DNA of 64,000 nt from Chloroflexota bacterium (GCA_016190665.1 JACPQD010000028.1:1-64000), one strand, 5' to 3'; counted from the first letter of the stretch, positions 52,408-62,000 are shown. Translations and numbers: made by a program. Notes: generated by a model not told the origin, from the letters alone.

Positions 52408-52670
52408 CGCCGGCATATTGAACATAAGTGCCTGGTCGGGCCTCGATCCTGTGTAGCTCAGTGGCAGCGCTGGACGGCTGCCCGAACCGGCGAGATACAT
52501 GGCACACTAACGAGACCTGATGTGGCCGCACAACCAAGAAGAGGGCGATTATTCGGTAGCCTGTTCCCATGAATTGGATGAGTCTGTTTCCTCCGAAAAT
52601 GGCTGGACTTGTCATCTGCGGTTACCGCGTATGGCGTCACGATCTGGGTGTCTCACGTGCGCGGCGGCGA
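52408..52670. other. Intergenic stretch without a supported gene
   Basis: The 399-base gap after the fused selenoprotein holds one strong promoter at its distal end (52671). The rest has no conserved coding frame. TGTAGCTCAGTGGCAGCGC at 52452-52470 resembles the D-arm region of a tRNA, but no complete tRNA follows. Confidence 0.4.
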
Positions 52671-52699
52671 TTGACTGCTATGGGCCGAAGGACTATAAT
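52671..52699 (+). promoter_or_regulatory. Consensus promoter of the 52807 SBP (copy 2 of promoter repeat)
   Basis: TTGACT (52671-52676), 17-base spacer, perfect TATAAT (52694-52699), 107 bases before the SBP start. The block is repeated at 37375 with a GATAAT -10. Confidence 0.85.
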
Positions 52700-52806
52700 G
52701 GCGCCGACAGTTTGTAAGAAGGCAACTGGAGGAAGTCGCCCCTACATCTAATCTCCAATCTGTCACAGGCAGCATCCTCAAAATCATGGGGCAGGAGGAG
52801 ACCGGC

Positions 52807-54465
52807 ATGAAAAGAGGGAATCCGTTCGTGGCAGCTACCTTCCTTTTGATCGTCGCGCTGGGTTGTGCTCCAGCCGCGGCGCCCTCAGGTGCAGTCCCAA
52901 CAGCCGCGGAAGGACCGGCCACAAAAGCGCCGGCGCCCTCGTTGACCCCGAAACCGGCGGTCCAGCAGCCGAAGTACGGCGGCACATTGCTACTGGTCAA
53001 CAAGACCGAACCCTATCACTTTGACCTGCATCAAGAAAGCTCCATCGGAGTTGTGTTTCCCCTCGCCCCGGCCTATAGCCTGGTCATTCAGAACGACCCA
53101 CTTGATGAAAACAGAATGATCGGAGACCTGGCAAAGAGCTGGGAGGTGAGTGCCGACGGCTTGACCTATACCTTTCACATCAATGAGGGAGTCAAGTTCC
53201 ATGACGGCGCCCTGCTGACGTCCAGGGATGTGAAGTTCAATATCGATCGCATAGTCTCTCCGCCCAGGGGCACTGTTTCTCTCCGAAAGGAATTGTTCCG
53301 CGCCCTGGAGAAGGTAGAAGCGACTGACCCGGCCACGCTGAAGATAGCCCTCAAGTACCCTCAGGCTTCGTTCCTGCAACTGCTCGCCCTCCCTTACAAC
53401 GTTGTTTTCGCGCCCTCCGTGATCGAAAAGAAGGGCGACATGAAGCGAGACGTAATGGGCACTGGGCCTTTCAAGTTCAGCAATTACGTGGACAGGATTT
53501 CCTTCAGCGTGAAGAGAAACCCTGACTACTTCATTAAGGGCAGGCCCTATCTCGATGGCATAACCGTCTACAGCATATTTGATGGGCGGACTAGAATCGC
53601 GGCCTGGCAGACCAAACGAGTCCATGCCTTACCCCTTTCGGCTGACTTGACCCCAGCCGAGGCGACGGAGGTGAAGCGGAGAGAGCCCAGCAGCACAATG
53701 CATGCCAGGACCAATCCGAGCATGATGGCAATCATACCCAATACCCAGGTGAAACCCTGGGGCGACGCCCGTGTGAGACAGGCTGTCAACCTGGCAGTGG
53801 ACCGGGAGTCAGGCGGCAAGATGATACGTGGCGGCTACTTCCCAGGGTACGGTTATACTATGCCGGGGGGAAAGTGGAGCCTGCCGGAGAACGAACTGAT
53901 GGAGATGCCGGGTTTCAGGAAGTCCAAGGATCAGGATATAGCGGAGGCCAAAAGGCTCCTCGCTGAAGCTGGCTACCCTAGAGGGTTCAGATTAAGGCTG
54001 TCGACGAACCCTCAGGCGCACAACAGCGAGACCGCAGAATTCGGGAAGGACCAGCTAGCAAAGATCGGGATTACGGCGGATATCGACGTGCAGGATTCGG
54101 CCGCGCTAAGACGGACGCTGGTGGAGGGCCTTTTCGAAGCCCTTGCCTATAACGATTCCAGCGCCGTCGACGATCCCGACGTGCTCCTGGGCGAAGTTTT
54201 CCTTACAGGAAGCCCAAAGAACTGGGGCAAGTGGAGCAGTTCCAAGTACGATGCACTCTACGGAGAGCAGAGCAAGACTATGGACACGCAAAAGCGTCTG
54301 GAGCTGGTCTGGGAGATGCAGCGGCTCCTCCACCGGGAAGCGCCGAGAGTCATTGTCGCTTGGGCAAGACGGTTTGCGGTCATGTGGCCGGAGGTGAAAG
54401 GCTGGACTCCGGCCAGCTCGCACTTTTTGAACAACAAGTTCCAGGACGTTTGGCTTGACAAATAG
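52807..54465 (+). CDS. ABC substrate-binding lipoprotein, family 5 (glycyl-radical-linked, upstream)
   Basis: A 552-residue SBP with lipobox VALGC (C20). The domain starts YGGTLLLVNKTEPYHFDLHQ and ends LNNKFQDVWLDK. It forms a pair with the SBP at 57046 on the other side of the glycyl radical enzyme: both share LAPxYS-x5-QNDP and a tail NxKFQDVWLxK. ATG 52807 follows GGAGGAG; the in-frame ATG at 52786 would add seven residues and has a poorer site. Driven by the TATAAT promoter at 52671. Confidence 0.92.
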   Translation: MKRGNPFVAATFLLIVALGCAPAAAPSGAVPTAAEGPATKAPAPSLTPKPAVQQPKYGGTLLLVNKTEPYHFDLHQESSIGVVFPLAPAYSLVIQNDPLDENRMIGDLAKSWEVSADGLTYTFHINEGVKFHDGALLTSRDVKFNIDRIVSPPRGTVSLRKELFRALEKVEATDPATLKIALKYPQASFLQLLALPYNVVFAPSVIEKKGDMKRDVMGTGPFKFSNYVDRISFSVKRNPDYFIKGRPYLDGITVYSIFDGRTRIAAWQTKRVHALPLSADLTPAEATEVKRREPSSTMHARTNPSMMAIIPNTQVKPWGDARVRQAVNLAVDRESGGKMIRGGYFPGYGYTMPGGKWSLPENELMEMPGFRKSKDQDIAEAKRLLAEAGYPRGFRLRLSTNPQAHNSETAEFGKDQLAKIGITADIDVQDSAALRRTLVEGLFEALAYNDSSAVDDPDVLLGEVFLTGSPKNWGKWSSSKYDALYGEQSKTMDTQKRLELVWEMQRLLHREAPRVIVAWARRFAVMWPEVKGWTPASSHFLNNKFQDVWLDK

Positions 54466-54564
54466 GCGTGGCCCCGTGGCGAGTATCACGGGTGCGCTTT
54501 CAAACTTCATAAAAGTGGCAAATTGAACGAGAGGTAGAAACGTAATACCGAAGGAGGCCCGGAA

Positions 54565-56994
54565 ATGCTGTCCACGACGACAATGGGAGAGGAACTCAGA
54601 AACCGGATCGATGCCTTATCGCTGAGCCCGAGGCTTCAGCGGCTCAGGGAGCGGTATTTCAAGGAGTCCCCGCAGGTCTGCGCCGAGCGGGTGAGGTTAG
54701 CTATGCAGTCATGGAGGGAGACTGCGGGGGAGGATATAGAGCTCAGGTGCGCGAAGAAACTTGAGGCCATCCTGGAAGGAATGCCCATAGTCATACATGA
54801 CGGCGAACTGACGGCAGGCAACCAGAGCCGCTTCTTCCGCGGCTGCTCCCCCTTCATCGAGTGGAACGCCCGGTTTTTCGATAAGGTGGTTGATGGGGGG
54901 AAGGTGGCTTTCGGGAGCCCCACCGAGATGGGCAGCGTCTCCAATGAGGACTGGCGCATCTGCCAGGAGGCGGCTGGCTTCTTCGAGGGCAGCACTCCCG
55001 CTGAAGCGGCCGGAGAACTGGCGAAAGCCATGTGGGGCGACTGGTACGATGACGCGATGGCCATTCGCGCCAACGCACCTCGCTATGAGGAGCTTTCCTA
55101 TTTGCCAGGCGTGCCGCTGTGGGACAAGCTATTCAACGTGGGTCTTTCAGGCATCATAAAGGAAGCCGAGGCGGCCATCGAGCGCTTCAGGCAGAGCGAT
55201 GACAACGACCCTGATAAGCTTATCTTCTGGCAGTCGGTGATCATCTCCTGCCAGGCGCTGGTCACTTTCGCCCACCGGCACGCTGACATAGCCAGGAAGC
55301 TGGCCGCCGAGGAGAAGGACCCCGCGAGGCGCCGCGAGCTTGAGGAGATGGCTGAGGCGTGCGACTGGGTGCCGGAGAACCCGGCGCGGACCTTCTTCGA
55401 AGCTATCCAGTGCATGCGTCTGGTGCATGTGGCGCTGCTCATGGAGAACATCCGGAAAGGCGCCGATCTGGGGAGGATGGACCGGCTCCTCTTCCCCTAT
55501 TTCCAGGCGGACCTTGAGCAAGGCCGCTTGACCGTCGAGAAGGCGGCCGACATCGTGGGCGAGTTCATCACCTACCTTGCCCGGCTGGAGCGCATTCAGG
55601 ACGTTCTGCGCCAGGAAGTCAATCAGAATACCATGCTCAACCACATCACCCTGGGCGGCACGGTGGCGGGAGGAGAGGACGGCGCCAACGAACTGAGCTA
55701 TCTCATCCTGCACGTCCTCGGACTCCTGAAGTATGCCGAGCCGCATGCCACCGTGCGGCTTCATAAGGGGACGCCTGCCTGGTTCATGTTGAAGTCGCTG
55801 GAGACCAACCAGAAGGTGAACGGCGTCCCCATGTACGTAAGTGACAGGCATATCATGGAGGTCATCCACCAGAAGGGCGTGCCGCTGGAGGAGGCGCGGG
55901 AATTCGCGCTTTCCGGCTGTTCCCAGCCGGTGTTGCCGCCCAGAGGCCACTTCAACCCGCTGCAGATAAACATTGCGGCCATTCTGGACCTGGCGCTCCA
56001 CGACGGCGTTTCACCAGTCAGCGGCAAGCAGATCGGCATCCCAACGGGAGACCCTCGGAGCTTCGCGACCTTTAACGAGCTTCTGGACGCCTTCAAGACG
56101 CAGCACGAGTTCATCGTGCGTCGTTTCCTGCGGCTCCAGCGCATGATGCATCTTGTCGAGTGCCAGCATTACCGGATGCCGCTACGCTCTGCCCTGGATG
56201 GAGCCACCATTCAGAATGGCAAGAGCCACCTCATCGGAGGCTCCGACTACTATCCACTCTGGTACGCTAAGGACCGGGCGCTGGTCGATGTCGGGGACTC
56301 GCTCACGGCCACAAAGAAGCTTGTCTTCGACGAGAAAAGGCTGAGCATGGGCGAGCTTCTGGAAACCCTGGACACTGACTTCTCGGGTGAGAGGGGCGAG
56401 GCAGTCAGACGCCTGTGCCTCTCCGCCCCCAAGTACGGCAATGACAACGATGAGGCCGACTACATGCTTCGCGACATCGCCAAGTTCAGCGCCAGCGTCA
56501 TCCTGTCCGAGAAGAACTGTTTTGGCTTGCCTTACGCCATCCAGCGCAACGGCCTGGCCTGGCACTATGCCGCGGGGAAGAAGGTAGGAGCGCTGCCCAA
56601 CGGACGCAAGAGAGGGGCGCCCTTCGCCGATGGGTCTCTTTCGCCCATGAACGGCATGGACAAAAGCGGGCCGACCGCGGTCCTTAACTCGGCCATCAAG
56701 GCAGACTTTGTCGAGGCTATGGTGCCGATACTCAACCAGAAGTTCCCGCTCACGATAGTCAGGAGTGCGGAGGCCATGCAGAAGGTGGCCGCGCTCACCC
56801 GTTCCTTCATCGACAACGGCGGGCTCCATGTCCAGTTCAATTTCGTCGACCGCAACGTCCTGCTGGACGCCAAAGCCCATCCGGAGCGCTACAAGGATCT
56901 GGTAGTCCGCGTCGCGGGCTATAGCGCCTACTTCGTCAATCTCACTCCGGAGGTGCAGGACGAGATCATCAGTCGCACGGAGCAGTGCCTGTAG
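54565..56994 (+). CDS. Glycyl radical enzyme (pyruvate formate-lyase family)
   Basis: An 809-residue radical enzyme, active only without oxygen. The glycyl-radical site near the C-terminus is VVRVAGYSAYF (G785), and the catalytic thiyl cysteine is C452 in EFALSGCSQPVLPP. PFL itself has two adjacent Cys; the dehydratase/lyase members have G-C-x-E, where Glu acts as a base. Here that position is Gln (G-C-S-Q), so the reaction class is unclear. No activating radical-SAM enzyme is next to it. ATG behind GAAGGAGG. It is flanked by two paralogous SBPs, which suggests import of its substrate or a precursor. Likely cytoplasmic. Confidence 0.9.
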   Translation: MLSTTTMGEELRNRIDALSLSPRLQRLRERYFKESPQVCAERVRLAMQSWRETAGEDIELRCAKKLEAILEGMPIVIHDGELTAGNQSRFFRGCSPFIEWNARFFDKVVDGGKVAFGSPTEMGSVSNEDWRICQEAAGFFEGSTPAEAAGELAKAMWGDWYDDAMAIRANAPRYEELSYLPGVPLWDKLFNVGLSGIIKEAEAAIERFRQSDDNDPDKLIFWQSVIISCQALVTFAHRHADIARKLAAEEKDPARRRELEEMAEACDWVPENPARTFFEAIQCMRLVHVALLMENIRKGADLGRMDRLLFPYFQADLEQGRLTVEKAADIVGEFITYLARLERIQDVLRQEVNQNTMLNHITLGGTVAGGEDGANELSYLILHVLGLLKYAEPHATVRLHKGTPAWFMLKSLETNQKVNGVPMYVSDRHIMEVIHQKGVPLEEAREFALSGCSQPVLPPRGHFNPLQINIAAILDLALHDGVSPVSGKQIGIPTGDPRSFATFNELLDAFKTQHEFIVRRFLRLQRMMHLVECQHYRMPLRSALDGATIQNGKSHLIGGSDYYPLWYAKDRALVDVGDSLTATKKLVFDEKRLSMGELLETLDTDFSGERGEAVRRLCLSAPKYGNDNDEADYMLRDIAKFSASVILSEKNCFGLPYAIQRNGLAWHYAAGKKVGALPNGRKRGAPFADGSLSPMNGMDKSGPTAVLNSAIKADFVEAMVPILNQKFPLTIVRSAEAMQKVAALTRSFIDNGGLHVQFNFVDRNVLLDAKAHPERYKDLVVRVAGYSAYFVNLTPEVQDEIISRTEQCL

Positions 56995-57045
56995 TTTTCG
57001 GTGATGCCCGACCAGTGGAATCCGTGAGGCCGAAGGAGGGAGCGC

Positions 57046-58743
57046 ATGGGGCGATCTCTATCGATATCGGCGAGCATGACTCTGTTGGCTTCCGTGGTGA
57101 TCCTCGGGTGCGGCCCGGCGACAGCCCCGGCGACCCCATCTGCGAAGCCACCGCCTGCCACCAAAGCCGCTGCGGCCTCTCCCGCTGCGGCCTCTCCCGC
57201 AACGGTGGCTCCATCGCCCAGCCCCAAGCCAGCGGAAGAGGGGCCGCGCTACGGAGGCATCTTGACAAGAGGCAACCGGCACCTGATCCCTCACTTCGAT
57301 ATGCACCAGGAGACTTCCTCAGGGATTCAGGTGCCGCTGGCCCCCTTCTATAGCACGCTCATTCAAAACGACCCTTCAGGCGAAGACAAGTTAACGGGAG
57401 ACCTGGCGACAGGTTGGGAGGTGAGTTCTGACGGCCTCACTTACAACTTCCGTATCCGCGAAGGCGTGAAATTCCACGACGGCAAGCCGCTTACCTCTCA
57501 GGACGTCAAGTTCAATATCGACCGGATTGTCTTCCCTCCGAAGGGCAACATTTCGCCGCGTCAAGAACTGTATCAGTCGGTCGACAAGATAGAGGCTCCC
57601 AGTCCGACGACGGTAAAGATAACGTTGAAAGCTTCTCAAGCCTCCTTCCTCCAGCTCCTGGCCCTACCCTTCAATTTCATCTTCTCCGCCGACGTGATCA
57701 AGGAGAAGGGGAGTATGAAGGCAGATATCGTGGGCTCCGGTCCTTTCAAGCTCGCGAACTACGCGAGGGATGTCTCACTGAAAGCGGTGAAGAACCCGGA
57801 CTACTTCATCAAGGGCAGGCCATACCTTGACGGTATAACGACGTATGTAATTGTGGACGAGATGGCCAGATTTGCTGCGTTGCGCACGAAGCAACTCCAT
57901 ATGCTTCCGCTCACCGCCGGACCGAGCCGGACTCAGGCGGACGAACTCCAGAAAGCGGAACCCCGCTTGGTCATCCGTGACAGAGTGACGCCCAACATGA
58001 CATCTTTGACACCGAACACCCGCAGCGCTCCGTGGAATGACGCCAGGGTGAGGCAAGCGGTGAATCTGGCGATGGACCGAGAAGCGGCGGCCAAGGTGGT
58101 GCGCGCGGGCTCGTTCAAGCCTGGCTACGGCTATACACTGCCCGGATCGTTTTGGGCCCTGAGCGACGCCGAGCTGATGGACCTTCCTGGCTTCCGGAAG
58201 AACAAGGAACAGGACATAGCGGAGGCGAAGAAGCTGCTCTCCGAAGCCGGGTTTCCGCAGGGTTTGAAGATGACAATCATGACGTCCACCACAGTCCATG
58301 CCAGGGAGACCGCCGAGTTTTCTAAGGACCAACTGGCAAAAGTCGGCATCACGGCGGACATACAGGTCCTGGAGACAGGCGCAGCTCGAAGCAAGCTTTT
58401 TGCTGGGACCTTTGACCTGGTTGTCTGGGCAGATGGGATCGGCCACGAGGACCCGGATGTCCTTCTCGGGGGTTTCTATCTCTCAGGCAGCGGCATGAAC
58501 TACGGCGCTTGGAGCAATGGCAGGTTTGACGAAATGTACGCGTCCCAAAGTAAGACGCTGGACGCGGCAAGACGGCGGGAGATAGTCTGGGAGATGCAGA
58601 GACTGCTCCACCGGGAATCCCCCAAGATTGTGGTCACCTGGTCAAGCTACCGGGCGGTGTGGTGGGACGAGATGAAGGATTGGAACCCGGGGAGAAGCCT
58701 TTTCGCCAACCACAAGTTCCAGGACGTGTGGCTTTCGAAATAG
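57046..58743 (+). CDS. ABC substrate-binding lipoprotein, family 5 (glycyl-radical-linked, downstream)
   Basis: A 565-residue SBP, lipobox VILGC (C22), then an Ala/Pro/Ser tether. The domain opens YGGILTRGNRHLIPHFDMHQ; the end is NHKFQDVWLSK. It is the paralogue of the SBP at 52807. ATG follows GAAGGAGGG, 51 bases after the glycyl radical enzyme stop, so probably the same transcript. Having an SBP on each side of one enzyme suggests either two related substrates or a recent duplication around it. Confidence 0.92.
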   Translation: MGRSLSISASMTLLASVVILGCGPATAPATPSAKPPPATKAAAASPAAASPATVAPSPSPKPAEEGPRYGGILTRGNRHLIPHFDMHQETSSGIQVPLAPFYSTLIQNDPSGEDKLTGDLATGWEVSSDGLTYNFRIREGVKFHDGKPLTSQDVKFNIDRIVFPPKGNISPRQELYQSVDKIEAPSPTTVKITLKASQASFLQLLALPFNFIFSADVIKEKGSMKADIVGSGPFKLANYARDVSLKAVKNPDYFIKGRPYLDGITTYVIVDEMARFAALRTKQLHMLPLTAGPSRTQADELQKAEPRLVIRDRVTPNMTSLTPNTRSAPWNDARVRQAVNLAMDREAAAKVVRAGSFKPGYGYTLPGSFWALSDAELMDLPGFRKNKEQDIAEAKKLLSEAGFPQGLKMTIMTSTTVHARETAEFSKDQLAKVGITADIQVLETGAARSKLFAGTFDLVVWADGIGHEDPDVLLGGFYLSGSGMNYGAWSNGRFDEMYASQSKTLDAARRREIVWEMQRLLHRESPKIVVTWSSYRAVWWDEMKDWNPGRSLFANHKFQDVWLSK

Positions 58744-58785
58744 CGCCGAAGGAGTCAGCAAACTGGACTCTGTTCAGTTGCTCAA

Positions 58786-58971
58786 CTAGTACGGTGTAAC
58801 ATTGATTAATCCGTAGGGTCGGTGGAGCGAAGCGTAACCCACCGCCACCGATTGGTGGGTGCAGTCCCGACTTTCCCAACGCATCAGGGACTCCTAGAAA
58901 GCCCAAGCATCGGGACTGCACCCACCCTACGGCTGGCTTTATCCGAAGCTACAAGTGTTACATCGTACTAG
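58786..58971. mobile_element. MITE-like element, 186 bp, no coding capacity
   Basis: Terminal inverted repeats CTAGTACGGTGTAACA (58786-58801) and the complement at 58956-58971 match at 15 of 16 positions. Nested inside are a perfect 17-bp inverted repeat (58854-58870 with 58910-58926) and CCGTAGGGT/ACCCTACGG (58811-58819, 58924-58932). If CTAG is the target duplication, the element proper is 58790-58967. It probably moves with a transposase encoded elsewhere. It lies between two SBP genes. Confidence 0.78.
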
Positions 58972-58975
58972 CAGC

Positions 58976-59086
58976 AGGTTGTAGAAATAGGCGTAACGTA
59001 TTTTGGGCCAAACGCCCGTCCTTTCACTTCCCTCTCCCTTGATGGGAGAGAAAATGTTGGACTCTTTTGCGCAGCTAGGTGTACTA
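58976..59086. repeat. Dispersed intergenic repeat, copy 2
   Basis: Diverged copy of 5405-5577: GGTTGTAGAAATAGGCGTAA, a CTCTCCCTTGATGGGAGAG hairpin and CTCTTTTGCGCAGCTAG in the same order. It directly follows the MITE-like element. A further hairpin GCCGGGC/GCCCGGC lies at 59095-59113. Confidence 0.7.
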
Positions 59087-59190
59087 AGGCCGAGGCCGGG
59101 CGGCGCGCCCGGCGTTTCGGCGGCTGAGAGGCAAGTGCTTTGCCGTTAAGGGTGGCTTTCGTCCGCACCGAGTCCTGAAGGAGGCGTGCC

Positions 59191-60864
59191 ATGAGGAGCA
59201 GACACATCTTGCTAGTAGCGACTCTTTCCACCACTGTGGCGCTCATTGTCGCCGGCTGCGCCCCGGCGGGCGCACCCGCGGCTATCACCAGGGCAACGCC
59301 GACAGCCGCGGCCACGACCCTTCCGGCGCCACAAGCGGCTGAGCCTGCCGCCACCCCGAAAGCGGCGGCGCAGCAGCAACGCCAGGGCGGCGTGCTCACC
59401 ATCTCCGTGGGAGCCGACCCGCCGTCCTTTGACATTCACCAGGAAACGACGATAGCCGCCCTGGAACCCCTGGTCCCCGCGTACGACGGCCTGGTCCAGT
59501 ACGATCATCATACCGGCAGCATTATTGGCGACCTGGCGGAGAAGTGGGAGCTGAGCCCCGATGGGCTGGTCTACACCTTCTCCTTGCAGAAGGGCGTGAA
59601 GTGGCATGACGGCAAGCCCTTCTCGTCTTCGGATGTGCGGATAAGCCTGGAGAGGCAGAAGGACCCTCCAAAGGGGATGAGAAGCGGACACCAGCAACAG
59701 TTCCGCTCTGTCGACAGGATTGAGACGCCTGATGAGAACACCGTCAAAGTCATTATGAAACAGCCCTATGTGTCTTTCCTGGCGCAGTTTGCCACCGACT
59801 GGTTCGTCGTCTTCCCCAGACACGTGCTCGAGGCAAAGGGTGATATGAAGAAGGAGGTAATGGGCACCGGCCCCTACCGCTTCAAGTCCCATAGCCTGGG
59901 CGTCAGTGTGGAATTGACAAGAAGCCCGGACTACTTCATGAAGGGGCTGCCCTATCTCGACGGCATCACCTATTACATCGTCAAAGACGCCGGCACCAGG
60001 TTCTCCGCCTTTCGTACCGGCCGCATCAAGATGACCAGCCACTGGATCCCCTTGACGCCTTCCGAGATAGCAACCCTGAAGAGCCAGCACCCCAGTCTGC
60101 TCCTGTGGGAGTCCTCAGCGGACACTTTCCCGCGCCACCCCATGAACGCCGTCAAGCCGCCCTTCGGCGATACCAGGGTGCGTCAAGCGGTAGGCTTGGC
60201 CTACGATCGGCAAACAGCCATTAAGGTCCTGGCTGACGGCCAGGCGAGACTTGGCACCTTCGTCCCGCCGGGTGAATGGGGCCGGCCGGAGGCCGATGTC
60301 CTCAAACTCCCCGGCTACCGTCAGCCGAAAGACGCCGACCGAGCGGAAGCGAAGAGGTTGCTCGCGGAAGCCGGCTACCCCGAAGGCTTCAAGACAACCC
60401 TTTCGGTGCGCGCCAAGAGCGAGGACCAGAAGGCGGGCGAATTCTTGAAGGACCAGCTCGCCACCATCGGCATCGCCGCGACCTTGGAGGTGATGGAGGT
60501 GGCAGCCTACACCAGCCGCGTGGTGGCCAACGACTTCCAGATCGGCACCCAGGCGGGCAAGTTCGCCCTGAGCGACCCCGATGAGCTGGGCCGCTACTTC
60601 CTGAGCAATGCGGGGCAGGGCTATGGAAAGTGGGCCAATAAGAGATTCGATGACCTCTTCGCCGAACAGTCTCGGACCGTGGATATTGCCAGGAGAAAAG
60701 CCATCGTGAAGGAAATGGATGACGTCCTGCTCCAGGAGTTGCCTTCACTGCTGCCCTTCTGGTCCGGCGCCGTAATCGGCACCTGGCCCGAGGTGAAGAA
60801 CTTCGCCGCTCCGGCCAATCTTCACAGTTGCATGAGGCTATTCGATATCTGGCTCACGAAATAG
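59191..60864 (+). CDS. ABC substrate-binding lipoprotein, family 5
   Basis: A 557-residue SBP with lipobox IVAGC (C23). The domain starts GGVLTISVGADPPSFDIHQE and ends HSCMRLFDIWLTK. Its domain opening is most like that of the SBP at 27284 (GDPPSFDIHQE), but its C-terminal half differs. ATG follows GAAGGAGG. It faces the LysR gene, which is transcribed toward it, and the MITE-like element with repeats precedes it, so its promoter may lie in or next to mobile DNA. Confidence 0.92.
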   Translation: MRSRHILLVATLSTTVALIVAGCAPAGAPAAITRATPTAAATTLPAPQAAEPAATPKAAAQQQRQGGVLTISVGADPPSFDIHQETTIAALEPLVPAYDGLVQYDHHTGSIIGDLAEKWELSPDGLVYTFSLQKGVKWHDGKPFSSSDVRISLERQKDPPKGMRSGHQQQFRSVDRIETPDENTVKVIMKQPYVSFLAQFATDWFVVFPRHVLEAKGDMKKEVMGTGPYRFKSHSLGVSVELTRSPDYFMKGLPYLDGITYYIVKDAGTRFSAFRTGRIKMTSHWIPLTPSEIATLKSQHPSLLLWESSADTFPRHPMNAVKPPFGDTRVRQAVGLAYDRQTAIKVLADGQARLGTFVPPGEWGRPEADVLKLPGYRQPKDADRAEAKRLLAEAGYPEGFKTTLSVRAKSEDQKAGEFLKDQLATIGIAATLEVMEVAAYTSRVVANDFQIGTQAGKFALSDPDELGRYFLSNAGQGYGKWANKRFDDLFAEQSRTVDIARRKAIVKEMDDVLLQELPSLLPFWSGAVIGTWPEVKNFAAPANLHSCMRLFDIWLTK

Positions 60865-60953
60865 CCCCAGTGAACGGCAGCCACCCCATCCGGACGGCTG
60901 CTCGCCAGGATGGCGTCGTCAGCCGAACGGTGTAGTGCCTGCGGCGCTGACCA

Positions 60954-61874
60954 TCATACAGGAAGGATTCTTGACGATCTCTCCAACGCCCATCGCTGAA
61001 CGACGGCGAGAAAGGAGCTTATCTCGGGAGTGAGAATCGCCCCGCCGCGATAAAGGACGAAGTAGGGCCGGCTCCGAGGGAACGATTCCACGTTGAGCAC
61101 ACACATCTGCTTGTTGTCGATATCCTCCGACACGGTTGTCCTGGGAATTATCGCTAGCCCAGCTCCGGCGCGACAGAGAGTTCTAGCGGTCTCGAACCTC
61201 TCAACTTCCACGGCGCTGGTGAACTGCACGCCGTACTGGGCTTCTATCTGCTCCGTTTCCAGGCGCGCCAGGGTCCCTTTCTGCATCAGTATCAGCCTCT
61301 CCTGACTCAGCTCTCTCAACGATACCGCTTTGTATCTGGCGAAACGGTGCTCCGGAGTGGACACCACGACCAGGCTGTCAACGAAGATCTGCTGGCGCTG
61401 CAGTTGCTCCGACCATTTGTTGCCGTAGGCGAACATCAGGTCCAGACGGCCGTTCAACATGAGCTGCTCCAGGGATGACGTCCGCCCCTCAGAGATGGAG
61501 ACTCTGACGTGGGGATGCTCCACCAGCCAGGGTGCAAGGACCTCGGGTAGCAGATGAAGCAGGGCGGCAGTCCCAGCGCCGATGGCCAGGCTTCCCGAAA
61601 GCAAGCCCTTTTCTCTCAGAAGCGCATGGTCGGCCAAGTCCACCAGCGAGGAAATCTGAGTAGCATACTCATGTATGGCTGTTCCGGCCGCGGTAAGGCG
61701 GATACCTGCCGGCGTGCGCTCAAACAGCCTTATTCCACACGCCTTGCCAAGGGACGCCACTGCCCGGTGCACCACTGATTCAGAGACCCCGCACTCCTCG
61801 GCGGCCACGGTATAGCTTCCCGTCTTTGCCAGGGCGCACAGATATCGCAGTTGAGTCAGCGTCATTGCAGACAA
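60954..61874 (-). CDS. LysR-family transcriptional regulator
   Basis: A 306-residue regulator: N-terminal winged helix (LTQLRYLCALAKTGSYTVAA, then VVHRAVASLGKACGIRLFER) and a C-terminal effector-binding domain with LAIGAGTAALLHLLPEVLAP. I place the start at TTG 61874, which has AGGAGG five bases upstream; ATG 61865 is fourteen bases from that site, and the longer frame to 61934 adds residues not typical of the family. It is divergent from the SBP at 62044, whose promoter region holds a LysR-type site, so it probably controls that SBP and the UGSC gene after it, in response to an inducer. Confidence 0.9.
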   Translation of the reverse strand: MSAMTLTQLRYLCALAKTGSYTVAAEECGVSESVVHRAVASLGKACGIRLFERTPAGIRLTAAGTAIHEYATQISSLVDLADHALLREKGLLSGSLAIGAGTAALLHLLPEVLAPWLVEHPHVRVSISEGRTSSLEQLMLNGRLDLMFAYGNKWSEQLQRQQIFVDSLVVVSTPEHRFARYKAVSLRELSQERLILMQKGTLARLETEQIEAQYGVQFTSAVEVERFETARTLCRAGAGLAIIPRTTVSEDIDNKQMCVLNVESFPRSRPYFVLYRGGAILTPEISSFLAVVQRWALERSSRILPV

Positions 61875-61944
61875 GGGAGCCTCCTGTGAACATCCAGCTA
61901 TTTTCGACCGTAAGTTCCTCACCCGGACTTCCAAATGACATGAT

Positions 61945-62000
61945 GCTATAACGCGAATAGCTTATTACACCTTGACAGACTAGTCAACATACTATTAAAT
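61945..62000 (+). promoter_or_regulatory. LysR-type operator and SBP promoter
   Basis: GCTAT-N7-ATAGC (61945-61961) contains the T-N11-A core (T61947, A61959) expected of LysR sites. TTGACA (61972-61977), 17-base spacer and TTAAAT (61995-62000) follow on the + strand. A GACTAGTC palindrome at 61978-61985 lies within the spacer. Confidence 0.7.

Noticed and set aside
52452-52510. tRNA gene
   Set aside because: TGTAGCTCAGTGGCAGCGC resembles a D-arm, but no anticodon arm, T-loop or CCA-side stem can be paired around it.
59095-59113. Intrinsic terminator (GCCGGGC/GCCCGGC hairpin)
   Set aside because: Only a short T-run (GTTT) follows and it lies 350 bases after the SBP stop, beyond the MITE-like element.
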